From: Dipteris shenzhenensis
Taxonomy: Eukaryota; Polypodiophyta; Polypodiopsida; Gleicheniales
DNA: 64,000 nucleotides
Assembly: GCA_047967505.1 (NCBI GenBank)
Contig: CM106538.1
Strand: one strand, 5' to 3'
Position numbers and translations under genes: made by a program. This document shows positions 24,546-35,695 of this stretch, in pieces. The notes beneath the pieces were generated by a model. The model saw only the letters and a program-made list of their open reading frames with translations. It searched no databases and was not told the origin of the DNA. Position 1 is the stretch's first letter; each line of letters begins with the position of its first letter.

Positions 24546-25913
24546 CTAGAGATCCTACTTTCAAAAACATCGTACATGCTTTTCATGATTCACGCTATTA
24601 CACTTTAAAATCATACTTTTACTTTAAAAGCAAACCTAAAAATCTAAAACTATTAAAAAACCAAAACTTTAAAAGGCAAAGCTAAACAAACCTTTTAAAC
24701 CAAGCATAAAAAGTAAAACTATGAGAAGGAATTGAATTCATCTTCATGGGGATCAAGTGCTAGGCTCACCTTGTTCTCTCCCTTCCTAGATCTCAAATGT
24801 GTAACTAGGGTAGTTTGAGAGCCTTAGGGCAATGTCTTAGATGGGGTAGTTCTTGGAAAAAACTCCTCCACCCTTGGTTAGCTAATTGCAAGCAAAAAAA
24901 TTCAAAACTATGTCAAAATGAGAGGTCCCGGGAGGTTCCCCATCCCAGATTTGTCCTAACAATGTGCACTTAACTATGTAGATTTTAAAATTCCATTACC
25001 AATTAAACATTCCATAGGTTCCACACTCAATAGTTGAATTAGAAAGAGGTCTTTTTTTTTTTTTTTTGGCTCTACATGCTATTTGGGGGGTGCATGCTTT
25101 TTTGGGGGATTCCTCCTTCCCCCCCACCCCTTCCTTTTCCCCTCATCCTTTTCACCCTCATCCTCATCCTCGTCATTTTCGCTCTACATGCTATTTGGGT
25201 GCATGCTTCTCCTCCTCATTGTCGTCGTCTCCTTCTCCACATGGTTGCTGTGCTCCCCTCCCTCCCTTCCACTACTGCGTCCTTCCCTTCGGCTGCAGTG
25301 CCCCTCCCTTCTTTCCACTGTCGTGCCCTGTCGTCGTGCTGCCGCCCATCATCATCATCGCAGACGCCCCCCTTCAGCTGCTGTGCCCCTCCCTTCTTTC
25401 CACTGCTGTGCCCCGTCGTTGCACTGCTGCCCATCGTCATCGTCGTAGAGCCTTCTCTGCATGACTGCTGCCTGCACGCCCCTCCCTCCCTTCCGCTGCT
25501 GCGTCCCTCCCTTCAACTGCTGCACCCCTCCCTCCTTTCCACTGCTGCGCCCCTCGCCCCTTCCTTCAACTACTGTGCCCCTCCCTCCTTTCCACTACTG
25601 CGCCTCTCAGCTCCTTCCATTGGAGAAGCTATTGTAATGCAATAACCATAATCTCCACTGAAAGCTACTTCTCGGCTCCTTCCATTGGAGAAGCTATTGT
25701 TCTAAGTGCACGGATCGTGGCTTTTCTTCTCCTTCCATCACTGGTATCTCTACTTCCACGAGCGGATCTTGGCCACCCTACTAGGGGATGAAACTTTTTC
25801 TCTAAGTTTCTGGAACTACGACCATCCAAATGGAAGCACAATCCCCTGGCTTTTCGCAGAAGCACAATCCCGTGCCTGCTTGAAATCCAAAAGAGCCAAG
25901 CTCACGAACAACA
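24546..25913. promoter_or_regulatory. Candidate bidirectional promoter and 5' leader region of the divergent gene pair
   Basis: The sequence between the two inverted array flanks holds a possible minus-strand donor (AAG/GTGAG at 24,770/24,769), a poly-T run near 25,050, a C/T-rich segment with GCTGCTG and ATCATCATC words (25,081-25,640), and a 62-bp-spaced duplication of GCTCCTTCCATTGGAGAAGC (about 25,612 and 25,674). It ends at the ACAACAATGGCT start of the plus gene. No TATA box is claimed. Its role as a shared promoter is inferred from position between divergent first exons. Confidence 0.35.
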
Positions 25914-26084
25914 ATGGCTACTCAATCATCCAAGTAAGAAAACGAAAGAAATAGAAAGTGTACCTGATTCTTGCATGTTCTCCATCTTTTCCATTTCAAA
26001 ACACCACGATTTGAAAGCAAGAGTTGTAAAAGTACGAATCTCAAAGTGTGATTTGAAAGTAGGGTCTTTAGTATATGATTTGAC

Positions 26085-26240
26085 TTTCAGATCTTGAAAT
26101 TTGAAATTTGAATTTTGTATCTAAGATTCAAAATTTCAATTTTGAATTTTAAATTTTGAATCTAAGATTTTGAATTTTGAATTTTGAATTTTCAGATTTG
26201 AAATTTGAATCTTAAGATTTGAATTTTGAATTTTAAATGG
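26085..26240. repeat. AT-rich TTGAATTTTGAA tract flanking array B
   Basis: Words such as GAAATTTGAA, TTTTGAATTTTGAA and ATCTAAGATT dominate. In reverse complement the tract lines up with 24,431-24,545, and the adjoining 'GAAAGTAGGGTCT' (26,055) matches the reverse complement of 'GATCCTACTTTC' at 24,551, so the two flanks are inverted duplicates. Confidence 0.75.
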
Positions 26241-27470
26241 GGAGATTTGGCCGCATGGCCAAATCTTCCTAGTTTCTTTCAAAACATACAAGATTTGGCT
26301 GCACGGCGAAATCTCCCTAGACCTTGGTGATTTGAAAGAAGCTAGGAAGATTTGGCACCACAGCTAAATCTCCCTAAACCTTGCTGCTTTAAAAAGATTT
26401 GGCCACACGGCCAAATCTCCCTAGACACTCATGATTAGAAACAAGCCAGGAAGATTTGGCACCACAACTAAATGTCCCTAAACCTTGCTACTTTAAAAAG
26501 ATTTGGCTACACGGCGAAATCTCCCTAGACCTTGGTGATTTGAAAGAAGCTAGGAAGATTTGGCACCACAGCTAAATCTCCCTAAACCTTGCTGCTTTAA
26601 AAAGATTTGGCCACACGGCCAAATCTCCCTAGACCTTGGTGATTTGAAAGAAGCTAGGAAGATTTGGCACCACAGCTAAATCTCCCTAAACCTTGCTGCT
26701 TTAAAAAGATTTGGCCACACGGCCAAATCTCCCTAGACCTTGGTGATTTGAAAGAAGCTAGGAAGATTTGGCACCACAACTAAATCTCCCTAAACCTTGC
26801 TACTTTAAAAAGATTTGGCCACACGGCCAAATCTCCCTAGATACTCGTGATTAGAAACAAGCTAGAAAGATTTGGCACCACAGCCAAAACTCCCTAAACC
26901 TTGCTGCTTTCAAAAGATTTGGCCGCATGGCCAAATCTCCCTAGACCCTCCTAATTAGAAAGAATTTAGTAAGATTTGGCTACACAGCCAAATCTCCCCA
27001 AACCTTAGTGCTTTGAAAAGATTTGGCTGCACGGCCAAATCTCCCCAAACCCTGCTGCTTTGAAAAGATTTGGCCGCACAGCCAAATCTCCATAAACCCT
27101 CGTGATTAGAAAGAAGCTAGCAAGATTTGGCCACATGACCAAATTTCCTTAGACCCAGGTGATTTAAAAGAAGCTAGAAAGATTTGACCGATTTGAAAGA
27201 AGCTAGCAAGATTTGGCCACATGGCCAAATCTTCTTAGACCCAGTGATTTAAAAGAAGCTAGAAAGATTTGACCGATTTGAAAGAAGCTAGCAAGATTTG
27301 GCTGCACGGCCAAATCTCTCCAGACCTAGTGCTTTGAAAGAAGCCCACAAGATCTGGCCACAAGGCTAATCTCCCCAAACTTTGGTGCTTTGAAAGAAGC
27401 CCATAAGATTTTGCCACACGTCCAAACCTCCCTTTCCAGTGCTCTAAAAGAAGCCCATAAGAAATATCCC
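26241..27470. repeat. Palindrome array B, with a strict 104-bp higher-order period
   Basis: About 17 AGATTTGGCC-n4-GGCCAAATCT-type palindromes alternate with a less symmetric variant (AGATTTGGCACCACAGCTAAATCT). From 26,319 the pair forms a tandem unit of exactly 104 bp: the AGACCTTGGTGATT/AGACACTCATGATT register recurs at 26,319, 26,423, 26,527, 26,631, 26,735, 26,839 and 26,943. After about 27,050 the spacing relaxes. The array lies inside intron 1 of the plus-strand ParB-like gene and uses the same linkers as array A. Confidence 0.85.
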
Positions 27471-30129
27471 TAGACCTTGGTGCTTTCTCAAATCTACCAC
27501 TATGTTTGCTGTTAATTCTTGATTCTATTTCAGATATGTCTATTGATAATGTTTTTTCTCTAACATTAAAGATTATAAAGATGATAGTTTGTATATTACT
27601 TGGATTTTTTACAGGAAAGACACAAATGTGAAGAAGGTTGAGAAAGTTGTAAGTGGATTTGGAGAAAAAAGCATACCATGGTACTTTGACATATACAGTA
27701 TTGAGGGAGCACAGTTGACACGAGTTCACTTATTTGTTTTGTTACCTAACAAAAGTGCATACACTTGTGTTGGATCGGTACATCAAATCACAGAAGATGT
27801 GGTTGGAAAAGAGGGAGATATTGGATTGTTAATCATTATAAATCAAAATAAGAAATTTCTCTTGGATCCTAGTGATTATGAAGCATCTCGTATGAAGTCT
27901 AATGTAGATGAAAACATGCACTTAAGAGGTTGGATAAGTGTTGAATCAATTGATGGAAATGAAATTAACACAGTGACAACAATCATTGAATCATATCGCA
28001 AAGTTACAGCAACATTAAAGAAGCGCAAGAGTGGGGAAGATAGTGGGGAAGGAACAAAGAAAGGAAAGTTGACTATGGTTCAAGCACTAGGTGGTAGTGG
28101 AGAAGGGGCGAAGAAAGGAAAGCTCACTATAATTGATGTACCAGAGGAAGGAACACCTCCAGAGGGTATGCTAGCAGTTGTGGAAAGAAGCAGTGGTAGT
28201 GAATTGGAGCCAAGTGGAAAGGTCATAGGAAAAAAAGGGCAAAAGAAACCATCAGGCTTGGTGGAATATGAAAAATACTACCCATTCGGGTTGCATGCAA
28301 CATTTCCAATTCCAGTTGCAAGATGTCAAAAAGCTCCTCCAAGCTATGTATATAGAGGGTTGAACAAAGAGCATGTGGAGAAGCTTGCTGCAGACTTCGG
28401 TTATAACTCTAGGCCTCATGCTGCTGTAGCGGATTTAATGCCTTTCAATCCTAAAACAAAGCAACCCCTAAAAAGGGTAGATAAAAAGGATTTAACCAAG
28501 TGCCATTATTGGATACTATCTGGACAACATTCAATATATGCTGCTAAAATATTCACATCTAATGATGATAACAACACAGCCCAAAGAAAGAACTACTACT
28601 GCACCCGTCAGGCGAGGATTGTAGTGAATTGTCTCACACGCTTTTGTGTGGAGATATCAAAGATGGCAAACCTGGAGTCTCAAAATATCTTGAGACAATC
28701 TCCATACATTGATATACTTAAGCAGGTGAGGGGACAATGGATTCTCTTTAACAAACCCAAGAAAGCACAACAAGGGCTTGCAAAAGGACATCCAGATCGT
28801 GAGAATTGGGATGTAAGTACATATTTTAATTATGAATCATTTTTTACAAGAATGTTTTCTTAATTATTGCATTCTAATGGATTCATATATCTTGTAGGCT
28901 TTCATTGACACTGGCAAGGTAACATTGGGCAATAGATTTGCCACGAAGGATGTACATATGATAATTACAAGCGATGCCATTTATGATGGTTGGATCTCCA
29001 TCCTTGAGGATTACATTGCAGGCAAATATTCACAAGATGGAAAATGTCGTAGGCAACCCACAGTCTCAATGTTTAGATGCTTGCGTGGATTGAGTGATGA
29101 TCAAATTGGTCAAATTCAAAATGACATTAAGGAAGATAGAGTAGTCATAACTAAAACAAAGACTGATGCATGATTCTTGATATTGAAGGACGAGCTATGT
29201 AGATCAAGAGAGATGCTGCACTACAAGAAGGACTTTATATGTTTATATCGGCAGAATGGCCTTCTTTAATGTTAAAAAATTGGGATGAGTGCAGATTACA
29301 TTTTAAAATTACTCCAGAATTGTATCATCGGATTCGTGGTTGCTCTGATTCATGGTTAAAACTGAAGCTTCAATAGGGCAAGGAAACTCCACCATTGCCT
29401 AATGCTGCAAAGGGGTATCTGAGGTGGATTATGGGACAAAGTGAAGGTTCAAGTCATGGACCGAATTCCACCCGGCCTTGGAGGTTCTACACAGTCAGTT
29501 CAAACATGGAGGGAATGGAATTTATACATAATGTGTACCAAGAGCCAATGGCAATAGGGGTTTCTTTTTTGGACGTAATGTATGGACCAAGCAGAAGTAG
29601 AAATTGGAATGAGGATCGCTTTGAGTGTTTGTTGAAAAGCTTGATGACAATCGCTTCTCCCCCAGTGCAATTCCTTCTTGTAGTGTTCTTGACCATGGAT
29701 CATGTATCATGTTTGAAGAATGCATTAAATAAGACATGCGGACAATATAAAATACACTTTGGTTGCCTTAATTTTGAAACTGCAGATATATTTGTCATTG
29801 GATCTATGGATGGCTCAATTGCCTGTGTACTGATAAGCAAGGAAAAGCATTTCAATGATATTGAGCGCTATACCAATGCACAATGTAAGCCATCAATATA
29901 TGTTGCAGATGAAAAATATGAAAAATCAAGTGGCGGAGAAGAATCAGGTGATGAGGATGATGATGACGAGGATGATGATGATGAATTTGACATTGAATTG
30001 TCCTTGAAAAGAAAACGTTCAAGTATCATGAAAGACATGATCATGGGTTTCTGTCGAGAAGATCATGGACCAGCCAAATTCTCTAATATAGTGTTTAAAG
30101 TAAAGATGCGAATCATTAAGGCAACTTGA

Positions 30130-31395
30130 GATAGATAGGAGTGGCACTAGTGTAGTGACTTCCCATGTCGTTAATGGATTGCACTACAAAAGAATTGGTG
30201 ACTATAGTTATTGCCTTCTTAGAAACAAACTAGGGTCTTAATGTATTCACATCTCATGTGCAACATCAAAATTACTATGCAGCGTTGAATAAATATATGA
30301 AACTTCTTTAGAAACTCATGAGGATGTCATGAATAGTATGCCATTTGAAATGTATTCTAGAGTGCACTAGTGCCAAAGGTAGTTTAATGTTGGGGTTGGG
30401 GTGGAAAATTTTAGACTTCCTTGAAAAGAGGATAAGGTGCTTGAAGTTTTATCTATGTTATAGCTATTTATATGTTACTTGAATTCTACACTATTATTAA
30501 AGATCTAAATTGAGTTATGTTTATACTTTAATTCTATGGTGCCTGTTAGAAACCAATACCTTATTGTAGTCTTAGAAATAGAGGAAGATAGTGATTATTT
30601 GAATGTTGCTTCTTAGCCTCTCTCTTGGTTGGTGGTGAGCATTTTGGGCATGCCCCTTAAGGTGGAAAAGATCACCTATACATTATATGGTGGACAATGA
30701 CCAAATAAAGATTGGTATTCCAACACATAGTACTAGCATATCCTATCATATCCTATTACTTTGTTGGAGACATTTGAAATTTGTAGGCACTTTCTTTTCA
30801 TGCTAAATTGCCTTGCAAGCATTCAAATATGAGCATCGGCAGTTTGGGGTGTGTTGGAGGTCTATGCTCGCAGCCTCATGTGGGTTGATTTTCCTACAAA
30901 CCTTGGGGTGGAAGTTGGAGGAAAACTACTAAATTGAAACAAGTGGGAGTACCCCACTACAATTTTAGGGACTACAGGGATCACCTCTCATTTGTGGGGC
31001 TGATGATGGTTGGTTCCTGAGAGCATGTGATCTATATCATTTTAGGCAAGTGATGTAGGCCATGTTTGATGAGGGCTTCCTTTTCTTGAGAACTATGCTT
31101 ATGAGGACATGCGGTAAGGTGTACTAGCACAATGATCCTTCAAAATTAGCAATACAAAAAGCCTTTGATAATGTTGGGGTGAGTAGTATGCCATTTCTTG
31201 GGGTATATGTACACTCATTCTGTGGCCATCCAAGTGGTTAGCATAGGTATTAAACATACATGAACATGTAGCTAGCAACTTATGTATTTAAACTTGTATG
31301 TTGACACCTTAGTAAAGATAAAACTAGCAATGTCTATATGGGAGTGCCCATGAAAGCTATCAATTCTAAAGATTTAATGGTATTCCTTGTTTTTC
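30130..31395. other. Degenerate tail and non-coding sequence
   Basis: For a further 200-300 bp the translation still shows short plausible peptides (for example VFTSHVQHQNYYAALNKYMKLL near 30,250) broken by stops, so the plus-strand gene may once have extended to about 30,390. The rest, up to the AG tract at 31,417, holds nothing recognisable. Confidence 0.35.
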
Positions 31396-31413
31396 CAAAA
31401 GCAATGGTCATTT

Positions 31414-31416
<3 letters not shown>

Positions 31417-31465
<49 letters not shown>

Positions 31466-31765
31466 GGGGGTGGGGGTAGGGGGAGTGGGAGAGAACATGA
31501 ATCAGCCGCCGACAACCCCTAGCACAAACCATGCAAAAACAAAATGCCCATGCACCAAGATGAAAGAATCCAATTGAATAAGCAGATACTAGGTACTAAT
31601 AATACCATAACAAAAAATAAGAGTAGTAGCATAATAAAAAACAAGATAGTAGCATGATCAAAATCAAGAGTACTAGCATGATGAAAATAGGAGCAAGCAC
31701 CATGCAACAACAATGAGGAGTAGTAGAGTAGCGTAGAGAGAGAGAGAGACAGAGAGAGAGAGACA

Positions 31766-31811
<46 letters not shown>

Positions 31812-32091
31812 TGGGGGTGGGGGTAGGGGTGGGGGGTGGGGGGAGTGGGAGAGAACATCAATCAGCCGCCGACAACCCCTAGCGCAAAGCATGCAAAAAC
31901 AAAATGCCTATGCACCAAGATGAAAGAATCCAATTGAATAAGCAGATACTAGGTACCAATAATAGCATAACAAAAAACAATAGTAGCATAATAAAAAACA
32001 AGATAGTAGCATGATCAAAAGCAAGAGTAGTAGCATGATGAAAATAGGAGTAAGCACCATGCAACAACAATGAGAAGTAGTAGAGTAGCAT

Positions 32092-32146
<55 letters not shown>

Positions 32147-32228
32147 GAGGAGGAGGAGGAGGAGGAGAGAGGAAGAGGTGTGGATGGAGAGACATGGAGG
32201 TGAGTGGGTTGGTTGGGAGGGAGGGAGG

Positions 32229-32300
<72 letters not shown>
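31417..32300. repeat. AG microsatellites with G-rich blocks and a 360-bp tandem duplication
   Basis: A unit of 360 bp is repeated: GGGAGTGGGAGAGAACAT begins at 31,481 and 31,841, and each unit runs through CAGCCGCCGACAACCCC and ATGCAACAACAATGA to an (AG)n tract. The copies are about 95% alike by eye. Each unit is preceded by GGTGGGGGTGGGGG-type sequence able to form a G-quadruplex. A final tract (32,090-32,300) mixes (AG)n, (GGA)n and (GGGA)n. Long open frames here are microsatellite artefacts. Confidence 0.85.
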
Positions 32301-32304
<4 letters not shown>

Positions 32305-32590
32305 GCAATTTGAATTCTAGCCACTTGTGGGTTGCCAAGCTACTATGATTAGGGTTTCTAGCCCACACCAGTGTTCTAGATCTACTGCAATTTGTTCTAA
32401 GAGTCTAGGACCTAGTTGCAATTTGTACAGGAGGCTAGATTGAGCTACGAATTTTCTAGAAGGCCTAGTTTTGCTACAAGCTATTTAAGGAGGCCCTAAT
32501 TTTGTTGTGACTTGACCTAGGGTAGCTAGACTTGATTCTGATGAGCCTACCAGGACTTCTAGTTGGCTACGATTTTATACCAAGGGTGGT
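32301..32590 (+). repeat. 5' LTR (right part) of a Ty3/gypsy element
   Basis: This stretch is homologous to 43,885-44,175: both contain TATGATTAGGGTTTCTAGCC, CCTAGTTGCA-TTTGTAC, TTAAGGAGGCCCTAATT and GGGCTTCTAGTTG-type blocks in the same order. The internal gypsy region lies between the two copies, so they are its LTRs. The left boundary is lost in the AG microsatellite. Confidence 0.7.
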
Positions 32591-32869
32591 TTTTTGGTTC
32601 CTCCATTTGAGGTCATTGCAATTCAGCTTGGGTTGCCATATACTGCAATTTCCTATATTACTTGGCCCAAACCCTATACTAGTGGTTGAATCATACAACC
32701 AAAAGCCACTCCCACCCTCACTTCATCGTGCATTTGGCCGACTCCCATCTTCACCTATAAGTTTTTACCTCCTTCAAAGGAGTGGGGTTTTGCAAAATTA
32801 GTTGTTTTAGGCTCAGCCAAGCTTGATTAATGGATCCAAATTTTCATCTCCCACATCATGGTTTTAGAA

Positions 32870-35695
32870 CAAGGTAGTTCAGCCACAAGACAACCTGATA
32901 TGAGACACCTATTGCACCTGATGAAGATCTCAATGAAGAATTCGTAAAGGGAAGAATCTAAGAGTTCTAGTCCTTGAAAAAGATACCTCAATTTCAACAC
33001 TTATTTGAGGAAATGATGACTAAGCACATTTCTTCATCAACAGAGGAGCCAATCCTAAACTTTAGAATCTCCTAGGCAACATCATGCCTCAAGAAAGCAT
33101 TCTTGAAGTACCCTTTAGTTCAAAGATACTTAGATTCCCAAGGAAAGAGGAAGGACTCCAAAGCCTCATGGAAGACGGAGCAGAAAGCACTATGGAGATC
33201 TCCTAGTACCAGCCCATATTCTTCGAGTTCCTCTTCTTCTTCTTCCTCCTGTACGTCCCAAGAGCATTCTACTCATCGGCACAAAAGGAGGAGAACCAGA
33301 ACGAGACAAAGGGATAAGGAGTCAAGTTCAGTAAATTTATTACTTTTGATGGAAAGTATGTTGCAAGTGAGAAAGCTTTGGACTTCATCCGACAATTCAA
33401 CATAGATTTTCAAACAAGACACTGTTGTGAGAAGTCAAATTTCAAGATTGTAAGCTTTGGAGCAATTCTTGCCAAAGAATTTTTATGATGATGTTCATAA
33501 AAATTGGAAGATTGTATTCATGATAGCCATGAATATGATCGAGACTTACAAGAAAAAGTTCTTTTCAGTGTACCTTAGATTACTCCCTTCAAGGAAATTT
33601 CAAAATAGTCAGATGCAGAAGTACTGGCCGCGGTCTGCAACCAAGTATTCATACCCAAGTGAGCATTGAATGCAAGCAAGATCTGATTCACTTAGCCCTA
33701 GTAGTTGAAGAAATGAAGAAAGATTTGCTATGAATAATGGTGGCTACCTCAAAAGGCAATGGTGAAGACATCTTCAAAAGGAACACGACCCCAATAATTC
33801 ACGAACAAAAGTAGCTCTAGTTTAAGAAGCCAAGGGGTCCATTGAAGCCCTATAAGGAAAGTCAATGTTTCAGCAAAATAGCTAGATCCTATTCAAAATG
33901 CTTTGTTCTTATTCGATCCAAGAGCTATAGGCAGTTTCATCTCAAAAGACCTAGCTTTGAGGCTAGGAATCAAGACTAAAGAGTTGGGACCAATTTTAGA
34001 TGTGGAGCATGTTTTTGAAGGGAATCCAATTAGAGTCACTCCATCGATTAGAAAGCTTCGAATTCATATCCAGGAATATGTGGACCACAAGGAGATTTAT
34101 GTTTCACCCCTCAAGCATCATGATGTCATTTTAGGTATGCCATGGTTCCATAGAAAGGAAATAAATATTGACATCAAGGCAAGAACTCGCATTTCATGCA
34201 TAGGAACAAGGAGCACAAGATTTGGTCAAAGGGGTAAGACAATCCCAGTTGTATCTAATATTTCTTTTGCTAAATCAATAAAATTAGCTTTTTTTGCATC
34301 CTTTGTTTTCATATGAGAGAGAGAGGGTGGACCTCAAGTGGAAGTGAATCTTGTCAAAAAAGAATTTTTTAGTTTCTTGGAGTCTTGCAAAGATTGTTTC
34401 TTAGATTCTCTTCCATGAGAGATTCCTCTTGAGCAACCAAAAGATCATGTCATAAAGCTCATTTTAGGAAGTGAGCCTTTGGATCAGCCACCTTATCATG
34501 TGAGCACAACATAGATAGAAGAAATGATGGCACAACTATAGGATCTACTTTCTAAGGGACTCATCTAACCTAGTCCCTTTCCTTTTTGTTCACCCATTCT
34601 CCTAGTTCAAAAGAAGGATGGCTCCTATTGTACGTGTGTGGATTATAGAGCCCTTAACAAAATGAAAGTCAAGAATAGGTTTCCAATTCCTCACATCAAT
34701 GATATCTTGGATAGACTAAAAGGGCCCACAATGTTTAGTTGCATTGACTTGAAAAGTGGGTACCATCAAATAAGGATCCATCCCCAAGATGTTCATAAGA
34801 TAACTTTTCGAATAACTTTTGTATTCTATGAGCTTTTGGTGATTTGGCTAACTAATGCTCCAACCATGGTCAACTACATGATGGACTAGCTTTTTTAGAC
34901 CCTACAAGCACTACACAGGTATTTTCTTTGATGGCATATTGGTCTTTCAAAGACGAAAGAAGAATGTAAGGAGCATTTGGCCACTATATTTCAAGAACTT
35001 TGAGATCACAAGCTTTGTATTAATGGAAAGAAGAGTGAGTTTTTCTTTGATGAGATTCACTATCTCGGGAACATTATCTCTAAAGAAGGAATTTGGATGG
35101 ATCCCACCAAAATAATAGCAATACAAGAATGGCCAGAGCTTACCTTAATACATGAAGTACATAGTTTTATCGGGCTCTGTTCCTATTTTACAGATGCTTC
35201 ATCGAACACTTTTCTAAAATAGTAGCCCCATTACATGGTTTGACCAAGAAACTGATAGTCTTCAAATTGGGAGAGTGGCGAAGGATAGCTTTCAATAATC
35301 TCAAAGAAAAGTTAACAATTGAGCCAATCCTCATTGTTCTAAATCTATTCAAACAATTCGATGTGGATTGTGATGCGAGTGTGGTGCGGGAGATGTCCTT
35401 TACCCTAGGATGGTCAAGACATAACTTTTGAGAGTCAGAGGCTGTGTGATGTAGAAAGATATCTAGGTGTCTATGAAAAAGAGATGCTAGAGGACATTCA
35501 TGCCTTATAGTCAAGACTGAGCACTAGATCGTATTGACCTAGACAAAGATCTCCAAAAACTAGATGAAATAGGCAACCTTCTTGTCCATTTTTTATGTCC
35601 AGATTGTCTATAACCTAGGAGCTTGGAATGGGGTAGCAGATGCTTTATCTAGGAGGACCCATGTGAACAAGGTTACCATAGTGAGTCACCATAGG
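32870..35695 (+). pseudogene. Ty3/gypsy gag-pol, 5' half (gag, protease, RT, RNase H)
   Basis: The order is gypsy-like. A gag region (about 32,950-33,700) includes FITFDGKYVASEKALDFIRQF. The aspartic protease (33,903-34,316) has LFDPRAIGSFIS in place of the usual DSGAxxSFIS and ends HHDVILGMPWF. RT (about 34,440-35,200) has MDYRALNKMKVKNRFPIPHINDILDRL and FSCIDLKSGYHQIR; the YxDD box near 34,920 reads FFDGILVF, so the second catalytic Asp is lost. RNase H begins at FDVDCDAS (about 35,357) and ends WNGVADALSRR (about 35,620-35,660). Many stops and frame changes are present. The element is split at 35,695 by a nested copia element and continues at 41,805. Confidence 0.8.
35691..35695. other. 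Target-site duplication of the nested copia (left copy)
   Basis: ATAGG precedes the LTR; ATAGA (41,805-41,809) follows the other LTR. They agree at four of five bases, as expected for a 5-bp integrase duplication with one later change. Confidence 0.6.

Larger units (their letters stand above)
25914..30129 (+). pseudogene. Spliced gene with ParB/sulfiredoxin-like domain and acidic C-terminal region (broken near its 3' part)
   Basis: Proposed exons are 25,914-25,933, 27,615-28,812 and 28,898 onward. Exon 1 starts at an ATG in strong plant context (ACAACAATGGCT) and ends at GTAAGAA. Intron 1 (1,681 nt) holds array B and ends TTTTTACAG; the junction keeps phase (AA/G) and joins MATQSS to KKDTNVKK. 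Intron 2 (28,813-28,897, 85 nt, GTAAGT...TTGTAG) is phase 0. A repeated GEG(T/A)KKGKLT motif lies near 28,047-28,125. At 28,270-28,560, FPIPVARCQKAPPSYVYRGL...HYWILSGQHSIYAAK matches the layout of ParB/Srx-fold domains. A TGA at 29,171-29,173, a frame change and two TAGs follow; coding then resumes to 30,129 with an Asp/Glu run (29,950-29,990) and a KRKR basic motif. The C-terminal part might be a degenerate methyltransferase-like domain, but this is weak. Confidence 0.55.

Noticed and set aside
24769-24960. 5' exon of the minus-strand DUF8039-like gene ending at the AAG/GTGAG donor
   Set aside because: The phase fits, but the frame upstream meets a TAG within a few codons and has no suitable ATG, so I kept it as a possibility in the text and not as an exon.
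25066-25645. Overlapping long frames in the C/T-rich segment
   Set aside because: Three plus frames and one minus frame are all open at once, which reflects base composition and short repeats rather than coding.
23650-27470. CRISPR-like look: short palindromic repeats at regular spacing
   Set aside because: The spacers are conserved linkers rather than unique sequences, the window is eukaryotic, and no cas genes are present.
30181-30200. CACTACAAAAGAA as a CACTA-type terminus of the 18-30 kb element
   Set aside because: No matching inverted end or 3-bp target duplication was found on the left side; a similar CACTACAAGAAGG at 29,218 lies inside coding sequence.
31596-32368. Minus-strand frames rich in SLSLSL
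   Set aside because: Translation of (CT)n tracts and the 360-bp duplication; no independent coding signal.
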